A stretch of 64,000 nucleotides of DNA, from contig CAVUBL010000019.1 in assembly GCA_963739795.1 (NCBI GenBank), forward strand, positions 1-64,000. The letters are read 5' to 3'. The position numbers and the translations under genes are program-made. Origin of the DNA: CAVUBL01 sp963739795. GTDB lineage: Bacteria > Acidobacteriota > Thermoanaerobaculia > Multivoradales > DATKCC01. Positions 26,153 through 33,750 of this stretch are shown piece after piece (the stretch's first letter is position 1; every line of letters begins with the position of its first letter). The notes below the pieces were generated by a model, which had not been told where the DNA came from, did no database searches, and was given only the letters and a program-made list of their open reading frames with translations.

Positions 26153-26935
26153 TCACCTCCTCGGCCGGTCGTTCAGGCTCCAGTCGTAGTCGAGATAGCT
26201 CACCGACGGGTTCTTCGCCTTGAGGGCCGCGGCCATCTTCGCCGGGGCGTGGTCGATCACCCAGTCGAGGACCGCGCCGCGGGCGAAAAAGGCGACCACG
26301 GTGCTGCCCCCGGTAAAGTCCCCGGCGTACCACTTGAAGATCGACGACAGCCAGACGGTGTTGGCCTTGGCGTCGTAGCGCAGGCCCTTCTGCTGGTTCC
26401 CGAGGAAGGTCCGCACCTGGTCGTCGAGTTGCGCGTCCAGCCGCGCACCGGTGTACGCCTCGCCCCGGAGGTCGGGGCAGCTCGTGGAGGCGCAGACCAC
26501 CGCGAAGTGGATCCGGGGGTCGCCCAGTGCCCGCCCCTTGGCCTCGATGGCGTCGAGGGTCATCTCCTGGCCGGCCACCGGGTAGGTCAGGGTGTCGAAG
26601 AATCCGTCCACCTTCTTGACCGACTGGATGCCCGGGTAGCGCTCCAGGACGTGCTGCACCACGACGGCGTTGTAGGCGTTGATCCAGAAGGCCAGAGCCT
26701 CCTTCTTGCCCAGGGCCTTCGGCTGAACCGCCGCCAGGCTGCCGAGAAAGGCGTCGAGGTCCTTGCGGTCGGCGGCGAGGGCGGCATAGTCCATGCCGCC
26801 GCGATTCTCATGTGCGTGGAGCACCCGGTCCCAGGCGTCGGTTGCGGGCTGGGGGCTCGCCGCGTGGACGGCGGGAGCGGCGAAGGTCAGGACGAGGGCG
26901 ACGAGCGCCGTGGCGGTGAGGTCGATACGGATCAT
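26153..26935 (-). CDS. secreted DUF547 protein
   Basis: 260 aa with a signal peptide (LTATALVALVLTFAAPAVHA) and a DUF547 domain: AFWINAYNAVVVQHVLERYPG, HFAVVCASTSCPDLRGEAY, and the C-terminal WYAGDF. DUF547 proteins are found in the envelope of many bacteria; activity unknown, with a proposed papain-like fold. ATG at 26935 is divergent from the DHH gene at 27074. Longer in-frame starts would cross the divergent promoter region and lack a signal peptide. Confidence 0.85.
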   Translation of the reverse strand: MIRIDLTATALVALVLTFAAPAVHAASPQPATDAWDRVLHAHENRGGMDYAALAADRKDLDAFLGSLAAVQPKALGKKEALAFWINAYNAVVVQHVLERYPGIQSVKKVDGFFDTLTYPVAGQEMTLDAIEAKGRALGDPRIHFAVVCASTSCPDLRGEAYTGARLDAQLDDQVRTFLGNQQKGLRYDAKANTVWLSSIFKWYAGDFTGGSTVVAFFARGAVLDWVIDHAPAKMAAALKAKNPSVSYLDYDWSLNDRPRR

Positions 26936-27059
26936 GAGAACCCTCCTGGAAGATGCGGGCCTGGAAGATGCGAGGATCGAGGTCCGGAGCGCGTGGCGGG
27001 CGGCCCTCGCCCCGATGATACGGTCCCCGCCGTTGGGCGGATCGCCCGCCGGCACGCTG

Positions 27060-27065
27060 TACAAT
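27060..27065 (+). promoter_or_regulatory. TACAAT -10 box placing transcription start at the ATG (possible leaderless gene)
   Basis: TACAAT ends 8 bp before the ATG of the DHH gene. If used, transcription would begin at or within about two bases of the start codon. No well-placed -35 is seen (TTGGGC at 27033-27038 is 21 bp away) and no Shine-Dalgarno is present. Confidence 0.4.
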
Positions 27066-27073
27066 CCCCTCCC

Positions 27074-28144
27074 ATGCCGCCCGACGATCTGACGCGCGCG
27101 CGCTACGGCGCGCTGGCCGAGCTGGTCCGCTCTCCGGACCGCTCCGGGCGCTGGCTGGTCCTCACCCACGACAATCCCGACCCGGACGCCATCGCGGCGG
27201 CGGCGATCCTCGGCAAGATTCTACGCAACGGCTTCCAACAGAAGGTCACCCTCGCCTACGGCGGCATCGTCGGCCGGTCGGAGAATCGGGAGCTGGTGCG
27301 CATCCTGGGGGTGAAGTTCAGCCACTTGCGGCACCTGAGCGCGAAGCGCTACCGGCGCTTCGCCCTGGTCGACGCCCAGCCCTTCACCGGCAACAACCAG
27401 CTCCCCGAAGGGATGATCCCCGACCTGGTCTTCGACCACCACCCCGAGCGCCAGCCGGTCGAGGAGGTGCCGTTCTCAGACATCCGTCCCGGGTACGGCG
27501 CCACGGCCACCATCCTGGCCGAGTACCTGGAGGTCAGCGGGCTGCCGCTGCCCCGCTCTTTGGCGACCGCGGTGGTCTACGCCATCCGCTCCGAAACGCA
27601 GGAGTTCGGCCGGGAGTACTCCAAGGCGGACAAGGCGGTGTACGACCGGCTGCTCCCGGAGACCGACCGCCGGGCCCTGGCCCGGATCCAGAACGCCCGC
27701 CTCCCCCTCTCCTACTTCGTCAACCTCCACGAGGCGCTGGAGAACCTGGAGACGGTCGACACGCTGGTGATCAGCCACCTGGGAAGGGTCGAGCAGCCCG
27801 ACATCGTGCCCGAGATCGCCGACCTGCTCCTGCGCATGGAGGGCAAGACCTGGTCCCTGTGCACCGGGCGGTTCGAGGACCGCATCTACCTCTCGATCCG
27901 GACCACCAACCAGCGGGCGGACGCCGGGGGCCTCATTCGGCGCCTGATCGGCCGCCGGGGCAAGGGGGGCGGCCACGGCATGATCGCCGGCGGCTGGATG
28001 CCTATGGACCGGGCGCCAGGCGGCGACCCGGTGGCCCTCCAGCGGGTGCTCGGCCGCCGCCTGGCCCGCCTGCTGCGCAAGAAACCGGACAAGATCTCGC
28101 GGGTCGTGCTGCCGGCCCGCAGGACGGACGCTGCCACACCATGA
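27074..28144 (+). CDS. DHH-family phosphoesterase (DHH/DHHA1)
   Basis: 356 aa. WLVLTHDNPDPDAIAAA supplies the first metal-binding Asp residues, FALVDAQP the next, VFDHHPE the DHH motif, and GKGGGHGMIAGG the DHHA1 glycine/His motif. It is related to bifunctional oligoribonuclease/pAp phosphatase NrnA and to cyclic-dinucleotide phosphodiesterases; substrate not decidable from sequence. It may work alongside the PgpH-like protein in c-di-AMP breakdown, which is speculative. Its stop overlaps the next ATG. Confidence 0.86.
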   Translation: MPPDDLTRARYGALAELVRSPDRSGRWLVLTHDNPDPDAIAAAAILGKILRNGFQQKVTLAYGGIVGRSENRELVRILGVKFSHLRHLSAKRYRRFALVDAQPFTGNNQLPEGMIPDLVFDHHPERQPVEEVPFSDIRPGYGATATILAEYLEVSGLPLPRSLATAVVYAIRSETQEFGREYSKADKAVYDRLLPETDRRALARIQNARLPLSYFVNLHEALENLETVDTLVISHLGRVEQPDIVPEIADLLLRMEGKTWSLCTGRFEDRIYLSIRTTNQRADAGGLIRRLIGRRGKGGGHGMIAGGWMPMDRAPGGDPVALQRVLGRRLARLLRKKPDKISRVVLPARRTDAATP

Positions 28145-28335
28145 AACGCGCGCTCACCGCGGTCCTTCTGCTCCTGGCCCTCGCCGTCGCCAGTTGGGGA
28201 CTGGCGGTCTCCGTGCCGGCCCTGGCGGGGACGGTCGCAGGCTACGTGACCCGGGACCTCTACCTGGTCCTCGCCTGGTCGGCGATCTGGATCGCCTGCG
28301 CCGTCGCACTCGTGCGCCTCGCCCGCCGCCACTGA
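28141..28335 (+). CDS. small two-helix membrane protein
   Basis: 64 aa, almost entirely two hydrophobic segments (LTAVLLLLALAVASWGLAV and LYLVLAWSAIWIACAVALV) ending in LARRH. No family recognised. The ATG shares ATGA with the stop of the DHH gene, so it is probably translated from the same message. It ends 16 bp before the convergent gpsA stop. Confidence 0.6.
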   Translation: MKRALTAVLLLLALAVASWGLAVSVPALAGTVAGYVTRDLYLVLAWSAIWIACAVALVRLARRH

Positions 28336-28351
28336 GCGCGCGCGACCCGAT

Positions 28352-29371
28352 TCAGAGCTCCGCCTCTTCCTTGAGCTCTCGGGTCATGAGCTCTTCGAGG
28401 GCCTGCCGCGGGCTCTTGTCGTGGTAGAGCACCTGGACCATCTGCTCGGTGATGGGCATCTCCACGCCCCGCTCGCGGGCGAGGCGGGAGATGGACAGGG
28501 AGTTGAGGATGCCCTCGGCCACCATGTGGGTCTCGCTCTGGATCGTCTGCAGGTTCTTTCCCCGGGCGAGCTCGATCCCGGTGCGCCGGTTGCGCGACAG
28601 GCCGCCGGTGCAGGTGAGCACCAGGTCGCCGAGGCCCGCGAGGCCGGCGAAAGTTCGGGCCTGGCCGCCGCAGGCGATCCCCAGGCGGGTCAGCTCGTGG
28701 AGCCCGCGAGTGATCAGGGCCGCCAGGGTGTTGTGTCCGAGGCCGAGGCCGGTGAGGGTGCCGGCGGCGATGGCGATGACGTTCTTGGCCGTGCCGCCGA
28801 GCTCGACGCCGACCACGTCCGGCGACGAGTAGAGGCGCAGGCCCCGGGTCGAGAGGCGCTCGCGCAGCTCCGAGGCCAGGTCGCTGTCCTCGGAGGCGAT
28901 GACCGCGGCGCTGGGCATGCCGCGGGCGAGCTCGGCGGCGAACGTCGGGCCGGAGAGCACGGCGAAGCGGACCTCCCTGTCGGCCCCCATCCCCTCCTCG
29001 AAGGTCACCTGGCTCATCCGGGCGGTGGTCTCGGTCTCGATGCCCTTGGTCGAGGAGACGAGGTCGAGGCGCCGGTCGCGGGGCGTCTCGCGCAGGAACC
29101 GCCGGACGACGTCGCGGAAGCCGTGGGAGGGCACGACCACGAGCACCGGGTCGCACTCGGCGACCGCCGCGAGCTCGGTGACGGGCTCGACCTCGTCGGG
29201 CAGCTCGACATCGGGCAGGTAGTCCCGGTTCTCCCGCTCCGCGCGCAGGCGGCGCGCGAAGTCCTCGCGCCGCGCCCAGAGGCGCACCGGATGGCCGCCG
29301 AAGGCCGCCAGGTGGACGGCGAGGGCCGTGCCCCAGGAGCCGGCGCCCAGGATGCCGATCGGGGATCTCAT
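28352..29371 (-). CDS. gpsA: NAD(P)-dependent glycerol-3-phosphate dehydrogenase
   Basis: 339 aa with GILGAGSWGTALA at the N-terminus, SSTKGIE, LSGPTFAAELARG, and the signature ELGGTAKNVIAIAAG with the catalytic Lys, followed by the DLVLTCTGGLSRNR segment. It reduces dihydroxyacetone phosphate to sn-glycerol 3-phosphate for phospholipid synthesis. ATG at 29371; the in-frame upstream stretch translates a repeat array and was discarded. Confidence 0.95.
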   Translation of the reverse strand: MRSPIGILGAGSWGTALAVHLAAFGGHPVRLWARREDFARRLRAERENRDYLPDVELPDEVEPVTELAAVAECDPVLVVVPSHGFRDVVRRFLRETPRDRRLDLVSSTKGIETETTARMSQVTFEEGMGADREVRFAVLSGPTFAAELARGMPSAAVIASEDSDLASELRERLSTRGLRLYSSPDVVGVELGGTAKNVIAIAAGTLTGLGLGHNTLAALITRGLHELTRLGIACGGQARTFAGLAGLGDLVLTCTGGLSRNRRTGIELARGKNLQTIQSETHMVAEGILNSLSISRLARERGVEMPITEQMVQVLYHDKSPRQALEELMTRELKEEAEL

Positions 29372-29390
29372 GGTCTCGACCCGGCGGGAG

Positions 29391-29540
29391 AGGGACGCAG
29401 ATCCACCCCACCACCCCCCTCGCCCTCGATCCCTCTCCACCCCCTCGAGGGGGGAGAGGGACGCAGATCCACCCCACCACCCCCCTCACTCTCGATCCCT
29501 CTCCACCCCCTCGAGGGGGGAGAGGGACGCCCCCACCCGA
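29391..29540. repeat. two and a part tandem copies of a 66-bp palindromic repeat
   Basis: AGGGACGCAGATCC begins at 29391 and again at 29457; a third, diverging copy begins at 29523, a period of 66 bp. Each unit contains the near-perfect palindrome CCCCCTCGAGGGGGG flanked by CCCTCTCC and GGAGAGGG. A further copy of the same core lies at 15758-15817. They sit upstream of gpsA and behind thpR. Likely REP-type intergenic palindromes, possibly terminators. Confidence 0.8.
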
Positions 29541-29606
29541 CTGCGGCCGGAGGGGTGCGGTTGGTTTGACGGCGGGTGACAGGCGAGGGGTTGCTTGGAT
29601 CCATGG

Positions 29607-30266
29607 TCATTTTCGCGAGGTTCCGAGTGGAAAGGTCTCGAGGGCCGTGTAGCGGGAGCCGCCGGGGCCGAGGTCGCTCTTGTAGAGGACGCCCTCGCGC
29701 ACCTCGAAGGGCCCGCCGATCGGGGAGGTGAAGGCCGCCGCGAACGCCTCCGACGCGCGCCGGTTCCAGGGCTGGCGTGGCCGCGCCAGGGTGACGTGGG
29801 CATGGAAAGGGCGCCGCTCCGGCTCGCCGCCCACGGCCTTCGCGGCGACCGCCGCCACCCCCCGCTGGAGTGCGAGGAGGGCCTCGTCGCTGCGCAGGGC
29901 GACCCAGGCGACCCGCGCCGGCCGCCCCGGAGGGAAGGTCCCGGCGCCGGCGACCTCGGTGGTGAGGGGCGGCGAGGCGGCGAAGACCGGTCCGACGGCC
30001 GCGGCCAGCGGGGCCATCCGCTCCGGGTCGGTGTCGCCCAGGAAACTCAGGGTCAGGTGGAGGTTCTCGGCCTTCACCCAGCGCGCCGCGGGGAGGCTCC
30101 GGGCCAGCTCCGAGGCTCGGCGGGCGATCTCACGGCGCCGGTCCTCGGGCAGGTCGAAGGCCAGGAAGAGCCGCAGACCGGTCGGCTTCCTTTCCCGGTC
30201 AGGTCCCCTGTCAGGTCCCCGGTCCCGTCCCCGGTCCCGTGCCTGGGCGCCTCCGGGCCGGCTCAC
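29607..30266 (-). CDS. thpR: RNA 2',3'-cyclic phosphodiesterase ThpR (LigT family)
   Basis: 219 aa with the two HxTx motifs of 2H phosphoesterases: HLTLSFLG and HAHVTLAR, and the start RLFLAFDLPEDRR. Such enzymes hydrolyse 2',3'-cyclic phosphate ends of RNA. The GTG start at 30266 overlaps the cinA stop (GTGA). The first 20 residues are a short tandem repeat (DRGRDRGPDRGPDRE) coded by direct DNA repeats at about 30205-30240, so an internal start is possible but none is better. Confidence 0.87.
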   Translation of the reverse strand: MSRPGGAQARDRGRDRGPDRGPDRERKPTGLRLFLAFDLPEDRRREIARRASELARSLPAARWVKAENLHLTLSFLGDTDPERMAPLAAAVGPVFAASPPLTTEVAGAGTFPPGRPARVAWVALRSDEALLALQRGVAAVAAKAVGGEPERRPFHAHVTLARPRQPWNRRASEAFAAAFTSPIGGPFEVREGVLYKSDLGPGGSRYTALETFPLGTSRK

Positions 30267-31504
30267 GCCAGCAGCCTCCTGCGCAAGACCTCGAGAGCCA
30301 CCTGACCCGCGAGGTGGCGAACCCGGTTGCGCGAGCCGAGGAACCGGCGGAGGCGGTGGACGACCTCGCCGTCCGGGCCGACCCAGGCGAAGTGCACCGT
30401 GCCCACCGGCTTGTCCTCGGTCCCCCCCGCCGGTCCAGCGATGCCGGTGATCGCCACGGCCCAATCCGCGCCCAGGGCTCTCCGGGCCCCCGTCGCCATG
30501 GCCCGGGCCACGGGCTCACTCACCGCGCCGTGGGTCTCCAGGAGCTCGGCCGGCACCCCGAGGAGCTCCTCCTTGAGCCGGTTGCTATAGGTCACGGCGC
30601 CGCCCAGGAAGTACGCGCTCGACCCCGCCACCCGGGTGATGCGCGCAGCCACCAGGCCCCCGGTGCACGACTCTGCGGTCACCAGGGTCTCGCCCCGGTC
30701 CTCCAGTAGGCGGCCGACCACCGCCTCCAGCGTCTCGTCCTCGCGGCGAGTGTAGACCGCGTCGCCCAGGAGCTCGGCCAGGCGCTCCTCCATCGCCGCC
30801 AGGCACCGGCGACGCTCCTCCTCCGGCCCCGAGGCATAGGCGCGCACCAAGATGCCCTCGCGGCCGGCGAGGACCGAGATCGCCTCTGCCCCCATCTCCT
30901 CGTAGGCCGGCGCGATCCGCTCCTCGACCTCGGACTCGGCGAGCGAGGCGACCTTGAGGGTCACCCGCTCTCGGCGCCGGCCGCCGGAGCGCTCCGCGAG
31001 CCAGGGCACCAGGTGCGAGGCGATCAGCCCCTCGAGCTCGGCGGGGACGCCCGGGAACAAGAAGAGGGTCGAGCTCCCGCTGTCCAGCCGCAGGCCCGGC
31101 GCCGAGCCGCGGGGGTTCGGGATCACCTCGGTGTCGCCGTCCGGGACCATTGCCTGGCGCCTGTTGACCGCCGGCATCTCCCGGCCGAAGGCGCGAAACC
31201 GCTCCTCGATCTCCGCGACGATGGCCTCGTCCAGCTCGAGGCGGCGGCCCAGGGCCTGGGCCGCCGCCTCGCGGGTGACGTCGTCGGTCGTCGGGCCGAG
31301 GCCGCCGGTCACCAGCACCAGGTCGTGCCCGGCGGTGAGGCGGGAGACGGCTTCGGCGATGGCCGCGCGATCGTCCCCCACGACCTCCTTGCGCCGCAGC
31401 TCGACGCCGTGCCGGTCGAGGGCCTCGGTGATCAGGAGCGAGTCGGTGTCGAGCCGGTCCGACCCGAGGAGCTCGGAGCCGACGGCGAGAATCGCGGCGC
31501 GCAT
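30263..31504 (-). CDS. cinA: CinA family protein (MoCF-like domain + nicotinamide-nucleotide amidase)
   Basis: 413 aa. The N-terminal MoCF-type domain begins MRAAILAVGSELLGSDRLDT and includes VLVTGGLGPTTDDVT. The C-terminal domain has TAESCTGGLVAARIT and AITGIAGPAGGTEDKPVG, typical of NMN amidase PncC. CinA proteins act in pyridine-nucleotide salvage. ATG 31504 was chosen over an ATG three codons upstream. It heads a cinA-thpR pair. Confidence 0.93.
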   Translation of the reverse strand: MRAAILAVGSELLGSDRLDTDSLLITEALDRHGVELRRKEVVGDDRAAIAEAVSRLTAGHDLVLVTGGLGPTTDDVTREAAAQALGRRLELDEAIVAEIEERFRAFGREMPAVNRRQAMVPDGDTEVIPNPRGSAPGLRLDSGSSTLFLFPGVPAELEGLIASHLVPWLAERSGGRRRERVTLKVASLAESEVEERIAPAYEEMGAEAISVLAGREGILVRAYASGPEEERRRCLAAMEERLAELLGDAVYTRREDETLEAVVGRLLEDRGETLVTAESCTGGLVAARITRVAGSSAYFLGGAVTYSNRLKEELLGVPAELLETHGAVSEPVARAMATGARRALGADWAVAITGIAGPAGGTEDKPVGTVHFAWVGPDGEVVHRLRRFLGSRNRVRHLAGQVALEVLRRRLLA

Positions 31505-31561
31505 GGGAGCCATGATAGAGGGCGACCGGCGAAATTGACACCCGCCCGGCCGCCCCGTAGG

Positions 31562-32707
31562 ATGCCGTGCGCCGGAAGGCCCGATGCCCCGGTGCCCACG
31601 ATTCCGCTTCCCGCAGAGCCCGTGTTTCCGACCGCCGTCAGAACGCCCGACCGAGCCAACCGAGCCGTCCCCGGGGGAGGCTCGTCGGCGATCCTCCGCC
31701 CCCTCCGGGCTCCGCGTCGCGCCGCCCTGCTGGCGGCAGCGCTGCTCGTCGTCTCCGGAGTACCCGCCGTCGCGGCGGGCGGCGACGGGGCCCCGGCCCT
31801 GGTCGCCGGTCGCAACGCCCTGCGGGTGGCGACGGCCGGCGGGACCGCATTCCAGGCGCCGCTGCCGAACGGGGTCGTCGTCTCCGCCCTCGCGCCCCTC
31901 TCCGGCGGTGACTGGATCGCCGCCGGCGTGCGCGGCGGCACCACCCTGCTCCTGTTTCGCGGCACGGCGCAGGGCGCCGAGCGCGTCGCCGCTCCCTCGG
32001 CGGGTGGACGCTTCGCCGCCTGGCCCGATCCCCTCGCGGCGGACGGACGGCTCCTGGGCCTCACCTGGCTCGCCGGCTCCAGTCCGCGCCGTCTGTCCGT
32101 GCGCTTCGCCCTCTGGGAGGGGGACGGCTGGGGTCCCGTCGAGACGGTTGCGGGACCGGCCCCGGGAAGCCAGCTCGCGCTCCGGGGCACGGTCCTCTCC
32201 GACGGCTCGGCCCTCCTGGTCTGGAGCGCCTTCGACGGCCAGGACGACGAGATCTACTGGAGCCGGCGGCAGGGAGGCCGCTGGAGCGAGCCCGCCCGCG
32301 TGGCCGACGACAACCGCGTGCCGGACATCACACCGGCCGTCGTGCCCCTGGGCGACGGCGCCCTGGTCGCCTGGAGCCGCTACCAGGAGGGTGAGTACCG
32401 CCTGGTCACGGCGCGCCTGGGCTCAGGCGGTTGGAGCCACCCCGAGCCCGCGGGCCCGCCCGGCTCCCTCTACCCCGCCCTGACGGCCCACGGAGACGGC
32501 GCCCTCCTCCTCTACCGCGACGCCCGTGCCGGCGACTGGACGGTGCTCCGCCTGGACGCCGGCGCGCGCCCGGCGGCCCGAGCGGTGATCACCGGCACCC
32601 CGAACGGCGAGCGCCCGGTGGTCCTGGGCGCCGGCCCCCAAGGAGCCCGGGTCGTCCCCGGCCCCAAAGCCCGCCCCGAGACCGTCGCCTGGCAGCTCCT
32701 GCCCTGA
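31562..32707 (+). CDS. secreted beta-propeller-like protein (sialidase/BNR-type repeats)
   Basis: 381 aa. After an odd Pro/Arg-rich leader comes a hydrophobic signal (AALLAAALLVVSGVPAVAAG). The rest is beta-rich with recurring blades such as DDEIYWSRRQGGRWSEP and GEYRLVTARLGSGGWSHP, like BNR/sialidase-type propellers. No catalytic residues of sialidase were identified, so binding rather than catalysis is likely. The start is uncertain: ATG 31562, GTG 31592 or one nearer the signal peptide are all in frame. It is divergent from cinA. Confidence 0.6.
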   Translation: MPCAGRPDAPVPTIPLPAEPVFPTAVRTPDRANRAVPGGGSSAILRPLRAPRRAALLAAALLVVSGVPAVAAGGDGAPALVAGRNALRVATAGGTAFQAPLPNGVVVSALAPLSGGDWIAAGVRGGTTLLLFRGTAQGAERVAAPSAGGRFAAWPDPLAADGRLLGLTWLAGSSPRRLSVRFALWEGDGWGPVETVAGPAPGSQLALRGTVLSDGSALLVWSAFDGQDDEIYWSRRQGGRWSEPARVADDNRVPDITPAVVPLGDGALVAWSRYQEGEYRLVTARLGSGGWSHPEPAGPPGSLYPALTAHGDGALLLYRDARAGDWTVLRLDAGARPAARAVITGTPNGERPVVLGAGPQGARVVPGPKARPETVAWQLLP

Positions 32708-32857
32708 AGGCCCTGAAGGCCCGCCCGCAACCGGTCACGTGGCTGGGCCCCGCGTCCGGCGGGCTCGAGGCACTCCTCACGTCCGGGAAAGCCCGCCTGG
32801 TCGACCTGGGTCGGCCTGGGTCGGCCTGGGTCGCTGTTCAGATGAGAAGTCTGCGCT

Positions 32858-33619
32858 CTACGACGGCAGGCCCGGGAAGGTCGGGGTGCTGACCGAGCCG
32901 GTCTTCTGGCGGGCGACCTGGGCGTAGGGGGATTCGCTGAACTCGGAAACCAGCCGCTGGTAGTGCTGCTGGGCCTCCTGCTTGCGTCCCAGGCCCTCCA
33001 GGGTCACGGCCAGCTCGTAGAGGATCACGTCCTCGGGCATGGGCCGCTCCTGGCGATCGAGCATCGCCTGGAGCTCCTTGGCGACCTCTTCGCCCTTGCC
33101 GTTGGCCCGGTCCAGATCGTAGAGGTTCAGTCGCACCTGGGTGGTCAGCATGTGGTCCGGGTGGTCGTCGACGAAGTCGGTCCACAGCTCGCGGGCCTTG
33201 TCCGTTTCGCCCTGCCGCGCGGCCATCTCGCCCAGGTAGACGTTCGCCACGTCCGCCGCCTCGGTCAGGCCGAACTTGTCGCGCACCGACTCGAAGAGCT
33301 CCTTGGCACGCGCCTCGCGGGCCTTCTCGGTCGGGAAGGTGACCTCGTGGGAGCTCTTCGACGTCTCGGCCTCGGTCGACTCCCCCTTGATCGGGGCGCC
33401 GTAGGCCTCGATGGCCTGGGCGAGGAGCACCTGGGCGTGTCCGTTCTGGGCCTTCTCGTAGAACAGCCAGGCGATGAGCCCCACGACCAGGAGCACGAGG
33501 ATCGCGACAGCCCCGATGAGCTGGCGGCGGTAGATCTGGACGAAGTCCAGGCCGCGGGACATGAAGGTCTGGAAGGTGTCCCGACTCTTCATTTCCTTAC
33601 GGGTCAGGCGGTCGCTCAT
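32858..33619 (-). CDS. membrane-anchored TPR protein (YfgM-like)
   Basis: 253 aa. A basic cytosolic N-terminus (MSDRLTRKEMKSRD) leads to one transmembrane helix (AVAILVLLVVGLIAWLF), then an extracytoplasmic region of helical TPR-like repeats (ADVANVYLGEMAARQGETDKA; ELAVTLEGLGRKQEAQQHYQ). YfgM-type proteins assist envelope protein biogenesis. ATG 33619 lies 14 bp behind a GAGACAG stretch; the longer frame adds an unsupported 25 codons. It is downstream of the M28 peptidase gene. Confidence 0.78.
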   Translation of the reverse strand: MSDRLTRKEMKSRDTFQTFMSRGLDFVQIYRRQLIGAVAILVLLVVGLIAWLFYEKAQNGHAQVLLAQAIEAYGAPIKGESTEAETSKSSHEVTFPTEKAREARAKELFESVRDKFGLTEAADVANVYLGEMAARQGETDKARELWTDFVDDHPDHMLTTQVRLNLYDLDRANGKGEEVAKELQAMLDRQERPMPEDVILYELAVTLEGLGRKQEAQQHYQRLVSEFSESPYAQVARQKTGSVSTPTFPGLPS

Positions 33620-33681
33620 CTTCGCTGTCTCCTGCTCGGTGGTGTTACGGAGTTCTCGGACGTTCCCGGGGCGGGCTCCCA

Positions 33682-33703
33682 CCGGCGGGGACATCCCCGC
33701 CGG
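33682..33703. terminator. perfect 9-bp stem hairpin behind the M28 peptidase gene
   Basis: CCGGCGGGG (33682-33690), loop ACAT, CCCCGCCGG (33695-33703). It lies 48 bp beyond the stop of the M28 gene on the minus strand. No T-run follows on either strand, so it may be a factor-assisted terminator or an intergenic palindrome. Confidence 0.4.
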
Positions 33704-33750
33704 CAGGGGCGTTAGTGTACCGCAACTCCCGCGTCAGATGCCGCGGGCTC

